Below are positions 1-12,097 of a stretch of 64,000 bases of DNA, piece after piece (the first letter of the stretch is position 1; each line of letters starts with the position of its first letter). The translations under genes were made by a program, and so were the position numbers. The notes below the pieces were generated by a model. It searched no databases. It was given only the letters and a program-made list of their open reading frames with translations, and was not told the DNA's origin. The DNA comes from Argentina anserina (lineage: Eukaryota > Streptophyta > Magnoliopsida > Rosales > Rosaceae), in the NCBI RefSeq assembly GCF_933775445.1, contig NC_065877.1, positions 29,388,001 to 29,452,000 of the forward strand, given 5' to 3'.

Positions 1-242
1 TAACCACAAAATAACGACATTTAAGCCTTAAAAAATGTTCAAATTCCAGGAATTAGTTTGTAACTTTTTTTTTTGATACAGTTCGTAACCTTGAATTGCA
101 TTATAAGTCTGAAAGATCGATCATACAATAGATCGGAACTTTACACAAATTATTTCTTTCTACAAACCATTACATTAAGAACCAGTTACACTTTGCAAAA
201 GATTGGGTTGAGAATATATTGTCTAGTATATAGAAAATCAGA
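1..242. other. Upstream flank of the XTH gene
   Basis: AT-rich DNA with TATA-like stretches near 215-232 that could serve the plus-strand XTH gene starting at 243. No gene or repeat is recognised here. The window begins inside this intergenic sequence, so the full promoter may not be present. Confidence 0.4.
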
Positions 243-2013
243 ATGTCTTGTTGTCCGGTCTCAATTATGGGGCTTTTGCTCACGTTGTTGATCATGATGG
301 TTGGCTTACCTGTCTCAGCTAGAACATTTGATGAAGACTTTGAGCAAACATACGGCGACCAACGTCTTCAATTACTCGACGGAGGTACACATTTCACACT
401 CGCCCAGGACCAGAGTTCTGGGTCGGGATTCAAATCCAAGAATGAATACCTATTTGGACGTTTCGACATGGATATGAAGCTGGCTCCTGGGAACTCAGCT
501 GGTACTGTTACCACATTTTATGTAATAACTCTCAACCCTAGCAAGCTCTTTCATTACAATGAGTTGGTTTTGTATTGCCCTTAATTTTTTTTTTTACTTT
601 TATTCATTACAGTGCTAATTATTTATGAAACTTGTACGTAAATGCATGCATACAGTTATCTTCTCCTCAAGGGGACGAACACGATGAGATAGACACAGAG
701 TTTTTGGGCAACTCTACTGGGAATCCGTACACTCTCCATACCAACGTGTTCAGTAAGGGTAAAGGAATGAAAGAACAACAATTTCAACTTTGGTTTGATC
801 CAACAGCAGAATTTCACAACTATACAATTATTTGGAACCCCACACGTATTATGTAGGTAACACATACTTCGATTGGGGATCATCCTTTTTGTTTACATTT
901 CTCATTGTCTCGCATGTCTGATCCTTTTATGGATCCAAAGGACTTTGAATCCTTTTGTTTGTTTTAGCAATCACCAGTTAGTATCCAACTATTCAAAGTC
1001 GTCTATTAGAACATCATACGATGATCCACAGCTAGGGTTTACAAAGAACTTCTGAAAATCTTTACCATCAGTAACTCACAATGTCTGTTTTGACCCTGTT
1101 GGAAATGGTACTATATATGTTTAACTCGCATTTTCATCATACATATTTTCTTTCTTCACCTTCACCAGTGAATCTATGTTGATACTCAAAATATTCAGGA
1201 TTTAATTGTTACATTAATGAACTCCTTTTAAGAATGAATTACAAACCAGCCCACAAAAGGACATGAAAAACATGTTAAGCTCAAATAATAACATTTTACG
1301 TATATTTTGTCAGATTAAACATTAACGAGTACATTCTAGCTATATGACAAGCATATATGCATGCATGTTTCAGATGGTTGGTGGATAACAGTCCCATTAG
1401 GATCTTCAAGAACTTCGAATCAGATCTTGGTGTTCCATATCCTCACAGCAAACCCATGAGGGTTTACTGCAGCTTCTGGAATGCCGATGACTGGGCTACT
1501 CAAGGCGGAAAAGTAAGGGCCGATTGGTCTACAGGAACTAAAACAGTCTCTTACAAAAACCACATCATCAATGCTTGCCAAGGCTTAGAGCAGGATTGTG
1601 CTTCTTCGAACGCAGGGGACGGAAAATCGTGGCAGAATTACGATCTTGGTGATGCAGGTCATGATAGGCTTCGATGGGTACAAGACAAGTTCAGGATCAG
1701 CAGCTACTGTCTTGACAAAAGTAGATTTCCCGAAGGTCTCCCACGCGAGTGTATGCATTCCGAGTTTGAGGACACCGCCGATGCCCCCGGCGCCAGCCCT
1801 GAAAATCCCCCCACCACTGCCAACCCCGCAACTCCCCCCACCGCTGCCAACCCCGCAACTCCCGCCACTCCCAAACCCAAAACTCCCGCCACTCCCAAAC
1901 CCAAAACTCCAGCCACTCCCAAACCCGCAACTCCCGCCACTCCTCTCAAACCCAAACCAAGTCACCCAGACACTCCCGTCACCGCTGCTGACCTTACCGG
2001 CAATAAATATTAG
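243..2013 (+). CDS. Xyloglucan endotransglucosylase/hydrolase (XTH) with Pro-rich C-terminal tail
   Basis: Three exons, 243-521, 656-852 and 1374-2013, join in frame to 371 residues. XTHs (GH16 family) cut and rejoin xyloglucan in the cell wall. Residues 1-26 look like a signal peptide ending in VSA. The GH16 catalytic motif appears as [11 protein letters not shown] (residues 102-112), with presumed nucleophile Glu104 and acid/base Glu108, followed by a typical N-glycosylation site (NST). The usual Phe between Asp and Glu is Thr here. [11 protein letters not shown] and the XET C-terminal Cys motifs ([16 protein letters not shown], ending near residue 285) are present. Most XTHs stop soon after this point at about 280-300 residues. 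This one continues for 86 residues rich in Pro, Thr, Ala and Lys with TPATPKPK repeats. The second intron has two possible donors at 853 and 857, and only 853 keeps the frame open. ATG 243 was chosen as the first in-frame start; ATG 267 would also give a signal peptide. Confidence 0.9.
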
Positions 2014-2304
2014 AATTAAGTTTCAGACGAGTTATATACATACATCTTTTTACGTACATTCCATGTTGATCTGCTAGATCTCATTTTCCAGACGAGCTAT
2101 CTCATTGTACGCTTTGTGTAATTAAAGTTTGATTACAAGATAGCAATAAGTTTAAAACGTTTATTTATCATTGGATGCTAACAATCTTGAAAGATGGAAA
2201 CTATAAGCTACAACTATTGATCGACTTCTGGTATGCTTTATTTCTTATGTAACTCTAGTTGTTAATATAATGGTGGATGTTATGGATATGATGATATGGA
2301 CTTC

Positions 2305-5030
2305 ATGATTGTAATAACCCGATTTTTCGGAACGATTATTGGATTGTTTTTAAGTTTATAAGTTCGTGAAATTCATTAAACGTGCTTGTTTCGATTTGCG
2401 ATGTTGGAAATCGAAAACGGAAACGTTATCGGAACTTTTATTTTAAAAAAAAACGTTATGTTTTCGCGACGTGAGAATCGACTTTTACTCCGTCGCTCGT
2501 TTGTGAAAACTTCCTTCACGAAAATTGTAGAGCTCGTCGATACGAGTTCGTGGACGCGTCAAGCGTTCAAATCGGACGTCAGACGTGAAAATTATTAACG
2601 TCGGAATTTAGTTTCCGATTTTGAAACGAATATAAAAATGAAGTTTTTGAGATTAAGGTTTCCATTTCCGGAAACCCCTCTCTCTCTCTCTCTCCTCACC
2701 CCGCCTCCCTCTTCTCTCTCTCTCTCTCCCCGATTTCTCTCCCTTTCACTCAGAAACTTCGCCGCTGGCGATCTCCGTCTCCAGGCCGCCGTGTCTCTTA
2801 CCGCCGGCCCTAGAGCATCGCGTGACCCTCAGCTTCAAACCCCGAGGTCGACACCCTTTACCTCACCACCGAGAAGCTGCGCCGTCAGGGGGCGACCTAT
2901 GCAACGACTCCACCATCTTCGCCGGCGAGGCTAGGGCTCGGGGACCAACTCGCTGTCGCCGCTCCTCACCCTAGCGCCACCTGCAGAGCAATCGAAGCTC
3001 AAATCGCTGCTCGCCGCTCGCCTCTGCTCGATTCGACTTCGCCGTCCTCGCGAGCACCTCCGGTGGTCTTCTCGGCGGATCTACGCCCTCACGAGGTAAG
3101 GGTTTGCTTGAATTATTGGATGGTGTGCTTGTTGTTGGATTTGTGGTGTTTTGGGAGGAGATCGGAGGAGGAATGGAGGAGGGAGAATACCGCCGCCTTA
3201 GGCGGTGCGTGGGGTAGCGTGGAGGAGGCTAGGAGCGGCGTGAGGCCGTGGGAAGGAATAGGGGAGGAAATAGGGGAGTTTTGGGGCGGCGGTGACGTGC
3301 TACGCGCCACGCGCGGTCGCCGGAGGTAGCGCGTGTATCCCACGTGCGGCGGCACGTGAATAGTGTTTTCGAAACAGTAAATTTGTAAATTTTATTTTTA
3401 CGAACGGTGAATGTAAAATGTAATTTACATATTGTGAAATGTGAATTTATTTTATGTACGGTAATTGTAAATGTAAATTACGTACAGTAAATGTAAAAGT
3501 AATTTCGGAAGGGTACATTGTAATTATTATTTACTGAGACAGTATTTACGATTGAATAGTATGCATACGTACAGAAATACGTAAACAGTATGTACACGTA
3601 CAGAAATACGTAATTAATATGTATTTGTACATTAATATATGAATAGTGAATACGTGAATAGTAATTTCGTAAAACCAGAAATTGCTGAACAGTAAAATAT
3701 TATTACTGTTTCGGCATTTAAGGTTTACGTAACGATTCTAAATTCATTTCTTATCTTTTTCAAGGTGATCGATACATCAAGTAAGGGATTTACATTCCGA
3801 AATCGTGGAAATTACGCTCGAGATTATAAGGTGAGTAAAATCTCACATTTACGAATCTACCCTCGCGGAGATTCGGGATTATGCTAAATTTTAAAGGATG
3901 AAATGTGACAAGTATATGATATAGTGGAATGTGTATTTGTATAAATGGTAAATAGGTACATATATATAGTTTGTTATATTATATACTGTCATGATTTCGT
4001 TGTGAATAAGTTTTTTATGGTGATGAGATTTATGTATTGAGCATGTTGATTCAAATTGTACAATACAATGTGATGATTGTTGGTACGTGGTTTTAATATC
4101 AAGTTTTGTTAAAACATTTATGCCTTCGGACGAGTTATGTCTTCGGACATGTTTTATGTCTTCGGACGAGTTATGTCTTCGAACGAGTTTATGTCTTCAG
4201 ACGTGTTTTATGTCTTCGGACGAGTTTTATGTCTTCAGACGAGTTTAGTCTTCGGACGTGTTGGCATGTCGGAACCTAGCCTTTGGTTGGGCGAAAGTCA
4301 CGATACAGTTAGAGCTCTAGTCTGTCTGCCGGGGTACTGCATAAGAGGTAACAAATGGGTTATCGGGTTATGAGTACCCATATATTTTTGATATGGGGTA
4401 CCATATGGTTATCCAATGTCCGCGGCGTACTACATGAGGGGTAACAGAGGTGTACCAGCGCTCATGAGTACCCGTATTATAAATGCATTTGGGTAAACAG
4501 AGGGGTTGCTCAACATCTCATGAGCATATTTATTTTCACATTATTAGACAACCAGATGGCCGTCTAATGAGTCATGAGTGCATTTATAATTGATGTTTTG
4601 TGTATTCTCGTGTATATATATTTTGCGAGATGTATTTGTTGTTTTACTCATACGAGCTGCAAAGCTTACCAGGTTTGTGTTTACAATCCCGGTGCACCTA
4701 TTCGATGGTGTAGGGGATAATTCCGTAGGTGTGGATTAGCGGAAATCGACGGACGCTCAGAGGACTCGAAGTTGTTTTTATCCTATCTTGTGGTGAGGAT
4801 TTTGTGTAGATTTTTGTGAGGATTTTGTGAGGATTTATACATTTCCATTTGTTATAATGTCGAATTATAAATTTAGTTTGTAATAATCGGTTTGACTTAG
4901 TTGTATTTTGAACTCAGAAATGATCCACTGTGACATTAAAATGATTTCGATTTATTGAGATTGTTTTAGAGTTTTTCATGACTTCGAAATTAGAGTTTCA
5001 TACTCGAAATTTTAGAGTCATGACAATGAT
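2305..5030. mobile_element. Solo LTR of a long-LTR retrotransposon (probably Ty3/gypsy)
   Basis: The element spans 2310-5025 (2716 bp). It starts TGTAATAACCCG, ends TCATGACA, and is flanked by a perfect 5-bp duplication ATGAT (2305-2309 and 5026-5030). No primer-binding site or coding interior follows, so it is a solo LTR left by LTR-LTR recombination. Inside are a CT-rich tract (about 2680-2730), a GC-rich leader-like block, a consensus-like splice donor near 3095 and a 20-bp-class minisatellite. The long LTR and TGTAA start suggest a Tekay/Del-type chromovirus; that class is an inference. ORFs inside it are not considered genes. Confidence 0.85.
4121..4262. repeat. Minisatellite inside the solo LTR
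   Basis: About seven imperfect units built on TATGTCTTCGGACGAGTT, roughly 18-24 bp each, with alternating GACGAG and GACGTG variants. It lies within the LTR and has probably expanded by replication slippage. Confidence 0.8.
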
Positions 5031-5541
5031 TGAAGATGAATGTGATGATTGAAGAATCTTACATGTTTGAACTTTCAATATGTCCATTTATGAATCATTA
5101 AATCCAATCGAACTAAACTCCCGCGATGGTTACTATTTCAATAGCACCGAGATCCAATGTTGCAATAGAGCGGCTGGAGATAGAATGGTGAGTTCAAAGC
5201 CAAAGGAAAGTTTTGGCTCACTCTTTGCTAGTTGGGTTCGAGAGGATCGGACATGGCACACAACGAAGGAAATCAAACGGCCATTTTCTTTTTCTGTTGG
5301 TTTGAGGCAGTTACTGTCTAAACTCCAACATTCCAAATATAAGCCAAAAGGAAAACAAAATAGGCCCTCCTATGCATAGCAGTAGAAACAATTACATAAT
5401 CAACCAGCAGAATGAATTAAGTTCTACACTGGGATTTTAGTACAAGAGTTACCATCCAACAACATATCTGAAGACCAGTAAATCCTACTGTAAGGAGCAT
5501 CAGACTACAACAATGTTGAAACGCTCAACGGACCAATAGCT

Positions 5542-7450
5542 TCATTCCCTTCTCTGCATACTACTTATCATTTTATGCACTCCTGCAGTGACATAGGGCA
5601 TATCAACTTCATTCTTGGATGAAAATTGAACCACTCCAAGTCCATGAAACAAACACCAGTGTTGTCTCTGGAATTGAACACAAAATAATACACAAGTTAA
5701 GAGAGTAGTTTCAATCAGCGGATCATTCCTTTCACAAGGCCCGATGCGCCTCTAAACATAACAAGCAAAGTTCTTAATCAGGTATCCCGGTATCAGATTG
5801 TGGCCATCTAACATTTTGCATTCACCGGTAAATATTAAAGGAACTGAATTTTAACCAAAAATACACTCCGGACCATTCCTTTCACACAAAAACATGCACT
5901 CAAACAGCAGAACCAAAGTGATTCATGAAATAACATTGAGACTTTCACATATCACATTTGTAGCGAACAGAAGACCCTATGCTTCTATGCTATACCATAC
6001 GTTTCTCAGATTCACATAAATCTGGAGGAAAAATTGGTGTAAATAAAGTCTCATTGTTATCTCTTGCAACAAATGTAGATGAAAGCAGAAAAAATCCCAT
6101 TAATAATATGTGCTCACAAAGTAAACAGATCAAAAGCATTGTTATCTCTTGCAACAAATGTAGATGAAAGCAGAAAAAATCCCATTGATAATATGTGCTC
6201 ACAAAGTAAACAGATCAAAAGTAATATAGAAATCTTCAATAAATATTGTGTGTATTAATCTATACATATATATTTAGAAGAAATTAAAAGAGATTTTTCA
6301 GAATCATATTCTCTCGCTTTCTTCGTAATTTCATTACTCAGTTCACAGTGCAGAGGCTAACATGCAGTAGCCGCACTGGAAAATTTTGATCACTTATTCC
6401 ATGAATTTTACCAACCTATGGATGCTGATAGAACTGTATCCCCAATTACTTAGATCAAGGTAACAGTGAAGAGAGCCCCAGTCGAGAGGAAATTAGCCTG
6501 ATAAGTTTAATCAGACTATCAAGGACCCCATCAAGGAAACAAACCTTGGGAGCTTCGACTATAAATTTTGGTTCAAAACCTCCCACAGATCTGCAGCCTG
6601 TTATTACATTCCTGAACCTACACAAGTACTCAATCATCTACCACAAACCACCCTTTAAAAAACAGTAGGCGAGTTCTCTAATCTGATAAGGACGCCTAGA
6701 AAGTAGCCTCGAGTTTCATAGCAGACATCTCTTTCATTCTCATCTCCTTTGCAAATCAGTACTTAAACAACCATTACAGGCAAGATTTGTAAAAGGCCCC
6801 AAATACATGCTTAGAAAAATGTCCTCGATGTTATCAAGATTTCATACACCAATGTTGCCTAACATTTCTGAACTTGATACAAAGGAGTATTTCCTTTGTA
6901 TAAATTAGACTAGATTATTCACAAAAGCTTCCATCTCCTATTATCTTGCAATAATGTGCAGCATATTATTAATCAAAACACTAATAAAGAACACTAACAG
7001 AAGCCATCAAGCACCAATAATTCAGATTTCAATCATTTCATAGTACATTGATCAGTATTATTATCAAAACTTACTTAAGCACACACACCCATATGGAACA
7101 AGAGAGAATCTTGCTGGACATTTCTGTAAGGAAACATGTTCTCCCTTTTCAACATGTCCAAATTGGCAAAACAGACATAAAGGAAATCATCATTTGGAAC
7201 CTAACGATGAGACCCATTACTCAATCCGAGACCATGATTAGAGAAATTCATGTTTTCAGTAATTTTCAACTGGGCTAGAAAACTAAACCAAAAATTGCTC
7301 CTCTATATGGAAAAGCAGAGAACCCCAAACACTGGAAATGAAAAGGCAAAGGATTACCTGGAGCAGTGGAGACAATTTTCCGATAAGATGATGAGGCTAC
7401 AAAACGAACCATGAGAAAAAGGAGATGGGGATGGAGTTGCAGGAGCCATT
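5542..7450 (-). CDS. Unidentified small minus-strand gene model (tentative)
   Basis: Several pieces look like exons of one minus-strand gene but no family is recognised. The clearest is 5542-5751: an acceptor-like TTTAG precedes a 69-codon open frame containing GLGVVQFSSKNEVDMPYVTA and ending in a stop at 5542-5544. A middle piece around 6546-6615 has an acceptor-like and a donor-like edge and reads RNVITGCRSVGGFEPK. A possible first exon lies at about 7355-7450, with start candidates at 7450 and 7412 and a good donor (CCAG, then GTAATCC). Frame continuity across all pieces was not established. It could be a real small gene, a long noncoding transcript or a decayed copy. Transcript alignment would decide. 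Confidence 0.25.
6052..6221. repeat. 85-bp tandem duplication
   Basis: Units 6052-6136 and 6137-6221 are 85 bp each and differ at one position (AATAAT versus GATAAT). The high identity implies a recent duplication. Confidence 0.95.
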
Positions 7451-8147
7451 AAACCCGTAATCTCGTTTTCCTCTTTTCACTTATATTCTCAAAGCTCTGT
7501 GTTTTTGGGGGTTTAAGAAGGGTTTTAGGATTTGCACGAAACACGAGAAGACGTGAACTTTGACCATTTCCTCTTCTGCCCCTCCCGCCAAATTTGCTTT
7601 CCTTGTCGGCTTGCTTTCAGTCCAGTCCAGTCCGCAGTTATGAGCCATGGGCAAGCTACCAGTAAAACCAGTCTCCCAGCTCACATTTGCCTTTTTGTTC
7701 CCTTCCTTTTATGCTAAATTTGCAGTCTTCTTTAATAAGAAGAACTAAAACCACCAGAACAAGCTACGTGGTAGGGATGGTTCCTGGTCGGAGCCGGCGA
7801 TTGTAGCTACATTATGTTTATGTTTACGTCACATATCTGTGTTTCAACTATTGTAGCTGTTTTTCTGGTTTTCGGCAGTATTAAGGCCCAATTAACTCGG
7901 TTGTTGCTTAGTTTATGGCTGTTTAAGTTTATTCTTGCAACCCTTTCGGGAAAAAAAAATCTTGCAACTATAAAAGGATTTGCTTTATATTTCTAGTGGT
8001 ACTATTTTCTAATCTACCTCACTGTTTCACGTTAGACTACATATATAGGATAGAAAGAAGTACTTAATGCAATACAGAGAGACAATCTTTATGAAGTACA
8101 GAGCCAATCTTTCTAATAATGTCATAGCTCATCATGCATTAATCTTT
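7451..8147. other. Intergenic stretch between the tentative gene and the SEC20 pseudogene
   Basis: No convincing gene, RNA or transposon is seen. Short ORFs on both strands lack domains. The left part could hold the promoter of the tentative minus-strand gene. Confidence 0.4.
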
Positions 8148-8669
8148 CTAAAGGTTTTCGATTTTATGAACTGCATTGTCATAAGCTGGAGCATGATTCT
8201 CACCGTTCCCAACACCTCCAGGCCGGAGTTCTTTACCAACCATTCCGCCCTTGAAAGCAGCTGTGACCTTCCTCTGTAAGGTCAGCATACCAATGCGCTT
8301 CGATACAACATAAAGAACAGCACATGTAAACAGGAAAAATCCCACGGAAATTATCACCCTGTCCAGAATTAACTCAACATAAGAAATCTAGACAGATATA
8401 ATAGACAGAGCAAACATGCATTTTCTCTTCCGAACCTGTCGATGACATCTTGGCGTTGCATTGTGGATAGTAGGTTTCTGGTGCGCATCAACAAACTCCG
8501 GTGGCCTGTGTATTCACTCTCAGCCTTCCTTAGTACTCCATGCCAGTAGATTCCTCTGCAAATTCAACATACATAGTTTCAGTCCTAACAATCTTAGCTC
8601 CCTTTTCAAAACAACTAAACCAATGTTCATATTCCAGATATCACACCAGCAGACCACAAAAATGATCTT

Positions 8670-9110
8670 TGTAAAACCAAGATTCGAAAAAGCGCTAAGT
8701 GGTGTGCAGTCAGACAGCCACCTCCTAGCGCCAAAACAACTAGGTGGTTTCAAATTATTAAATATTTATTTATTTTTATATATGTATTTAAATTAATTTT
8801 ATGATTAAAAATATATAATGATGCTCAATATTAATTTTAAAAATAGTCTAAATTCAAAATAAATTAATTATAAAGTTCATACAAAAATATTATAATAAAA
8901 ATTAAATTATAAAACAAATGCAATATTAAATCTCAAGTTGTTTTAATTTTTTTTTAATCAATTGATTTTTGACCGCTTAAAACCACATAAGTGGCCATCT
9001 AATTCGCAAAATGCTAAAAATGCCCTCTGAGGTAAAAATCCTGAAGGTGACCGACCTTCTAGCGCGTATATGCAGCCTAGGTGGCTGCTTTTAAGAACAG
9101 TGTGTAAAAC
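8670..9110. mobile_element. hAT-type non-autonomous element in intron 5 of the SEC20 pseudogene
   Basis: The element spans 8678-9102 (425 bp). It is flanked by a perfect 8-bp duplication TGTAAAAC (8670-8677 and 9103-9110). The ends, CAAGATTCGAAAAAGC and the reverse complement CACTGTTCTTAAAAGC, match at about 11 of 16 positions. Sub-terminal AGGTGG/CTAGCGC-type motifs occur at both ends around an AT-rich core. No transposase is present. The 8-bp duplication points to the hAT superfamily. Confidence 0.75.
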
Positions 9111-9423
9111 AAAGCACATGTTTCTATCAATGTTTCAGAGTGACAATTGGAAATTAAGGTTTAAACTAGAAAGTAACATGAAAATACTCTTGAGAACATC
9201 AAAACACTTGATGTGGTTGATGTGATGTATAAGACCTTTTAGAGTTTCAGTCATGGAAGGGCATTGTACGAGCTACGAGTTAATTATACAAAGCCCAAGA
9301 CATTTACATCGATCATCTTGAAGATTGAATCATGAACATATTCCAATTTCGAACAAGTCTCACCTCAATATACAAAGTTTGAGCCGGCCTTACTGATAGC
9401 TGTGTATCTATTAGTTCCAAACC

Positions 9424-9674
9424 GTGACTTTCATAGCCGAAATAACCCCGGTGATTTGCATAAACTAATCACTGAACAGTATATATATCCATTCAATTTT
9501 TCATAAGTGACTTTCATAGGAAAAAAAAACCCTGCTGATTCGCATAAACTAATCACTGAACAGTATATATATCCATTCAATTTTTCATAAGTGACTTTCA
9601 TAGGAAAAAAAAACCCCGCTGATTCGCATAAACTAATCACCGAACAGTCTATATCTATCCATTCGATTTTTCAC
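9424..9674. repeat. 83-84 bp tandem repeat, about three copies
   Basis: The motif GTGACTTTCATAG recurs at 9424, 9507 and 9591, each followed by a long poly-A stretch or its diverged form and by the same AT-rich block. Copies two and three are nearly identical; the last is partial. It lies in intron 5 of the SEC20 pseudogene. Confidence 0.9.
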
Positions 9675-10160
9675 AAGTGCATATTTATGAAGCTCAACTT
9701 AATTTTTCTATAATGGAAGAACTGAATGCTGCACTTGAAACAAGGTAAACATTCAATTGACATTTAAAATTGAACTGGACTCACCGAAAGTCATGAGTGT
9801 GCCTGCGCTTCTTTCCGCCTCCTAAAAACATATATACATTCAACCATCCACAAATGTGTATTAAGTATTAGCCGAAAGTTAATGAAATAGACAGACACTG
9901 ACCTGAACCATAAGTTGACGAGTCCACCTAAGGCTCTCTGTGATGCTCTCCGCGGCGGATGTCGTGCCGGCCTTTATCCTGGGAAACAATGAAGGATAAA
10001 TCACAGGCTTAGAAAATCATCTAAAAGCAAAAAAGAACACTCCGCACATCTCCTTAAAACTAGGAATGATACTCTTTTAATGTCTGAACACCAAATAAAT
10101 ATACATACTGCAAGTTTCGCCTACAGTTATGGACTCTCCTCCACCTCCCAGTAGGAGTTC

Positions 10161-11281
10161 CTGATAGGCGCAAAAGTACCTACAAAATTTTCATATTATC
10201 AAATCAATTATATTAATGTATTAAATGGCAAATATGGGTCATTACCCGCAGATGATTGGTGAAAATAAGACTTAAAAACACAAACAGACGCGTAAACCAG
10301 AAATCTTACAGACTCGGCCTAGGAGCAGAAACTTAATTAATTAGCTAATTTAGACTCAACCAAAAATTACAAAATTAAATAAACACTAACTAGACACAGT
10401 GATGGACTACCACACAAATTTTGAGGGTATTCGGAATTGGTTTGATTGGTGAACAAAAATAAATAAGACAGAAGTACTGCTAAAACAAGAATATTAAAAA
10501 CTAAATATGGATATAGATATGAGAAAAACAATAGCTAAGAACTTTTCTCTACCACTAGATATGCTTCAATCACCCCAAAACAACATCAATAATTATAGAT
10601 GAATGCACTCACAGTTAAACCAATGTTGTTAGGTTATTAACCGTATTACGTTCTCTTAGTTGTCATGTTAAGCGAAATGTCGGTATCGACTTAACTATAT
10701 TCTTAATTAATTGATCTATGAAATTTCGGTATCTAGACCAAAATAATTAAAATCATGAAGTTCTAAAAACGTTTGAGTAACAACAAAGAATCTAAGGTCA
10801 ATGCCGGTAGCCTTAGATTACTACGGAATCACTTCGCACAATTACATGCAAAGAACTTGTTATCGCTCACATAACATGCAATGATATGTCGGTCATATAC
10901 ATATTCAAGATAATAAAACCATTAAACATGGATCAAAGTATCGACCCAATGAGACATGCAATAGAATTATCAATGAACAATCAATGAAGAAATTCTCATC
11001 TAAAATTATATAAATCAATTGGAGTTTGAAATCGAAGACATATCTAGAGATTTGATTAGCCCATAACTATTAAGGAATTTAGTTACACATAATCTTGAAT
11101 AAAAGCATTAAAGAATACATGAGAGATGAATTAAAGGAGAAGAAACCGAACTTCCTTTTTCTTGAGGAGGCTTGATGAGATTTTAGCATCTTGAAGACAT
11201 GTGAGTTGTAGCTTGAGGAGATTGAAAGTAATTTCACTTCGGCTCTCCATGTCCGGCTTTTCCCATTTCTCTTATCTTCTT

Positions 11282-11327
<46 letters not shown>

Positions 11328-12097
11328 GTTGGTTGTGGAAAAATGGTGGTGGTGATGAAGGTTTTTATATATGAGAATGGTGGTGGAAAAAATAGAGAAA
11401 AATGAGAGATAATGATGTACTGAGTGTGGTGAGTGATCATGAAAGGAAGTGAGTGATTATGGAAAGAAATGGGTGATCGTGGAATGAAATAAGTGATCAT
11501 TGAGGAAGTAAATGATGGCTAGGTAATGATGAACCTAGAGGTGATGATTACACCAAAATCAAATTAGATTTTTATATAATATAAGTGTGGATTTTTGGAC
11601 AATTGAGAGCCATGATTTTGTGAGAAAAGAGAGAAAAATGGTGTAGTTAAATCTCAACTAAAAAGATGAGATCTAGTTGTGATATACTAATGTGTTGCTC
11701 CTTCCTTACTCCTCCATAAAATTAGCCCGAAAATGCATGGCACCACTAAAAGTGGTGGTGCTCGGAAAATTACCAGAATTTCACTTTTTTTTCTTCTTGT
11801 CAAGATATTCGAGTTAGGAATTGGATTTCTCTCTCTTTCTTCTCTCTTATTCTTTATTCCACTTCAAACTAAAAATAAATAAAATTAATTAAAAATATAA
11901 AAACATAACAAAATAACTAAGTAAAATGAATAATTAACACACTAAAAACACATAAATATGTGACTATCAGTTCCTCTGTCAAATCAATCACAAATAAATT
12001 TCTCCTCAATAAACACATAACTTACAGGACAACAATTTCTTAATCTATCCCAACGCCGAAAACAAAGCTCAAACAGTCCAAAAATTCAGCTCATCAC
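10161..12097. other. Long AT-rich intron 2 of the SEC20 pseudogene
   Basis: This 1.9-kb stretch separates exon remnants 2 and 3. It has no coding domain. A CT run lies at about 11295-11322. The 10620-11720 part resembles interspersed repeat DNA in texture, but I could not find paired termini or a target duplication, so no transposon is called. Confidence 0.45.

Noticed and set aside
1585..2077. ORFs overlapping the XTH tail on both strands, Gly- or Pro-rich
   Set aside because: They are shadows of the 24-nt repeat encoding the Pro-rich tail; the XTH frame has the family match.
2638..3355. Ser/Leu/Pro-rich ORFs in a GC-rich block
   Set aside because: They lie inside the solo LTR leader and show no domain.
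9424..9674. CRISPR-like array
   Set aside because: Units are head-to-tail 83-84 bp tandem copies with no unique spacers, in a plant genome.
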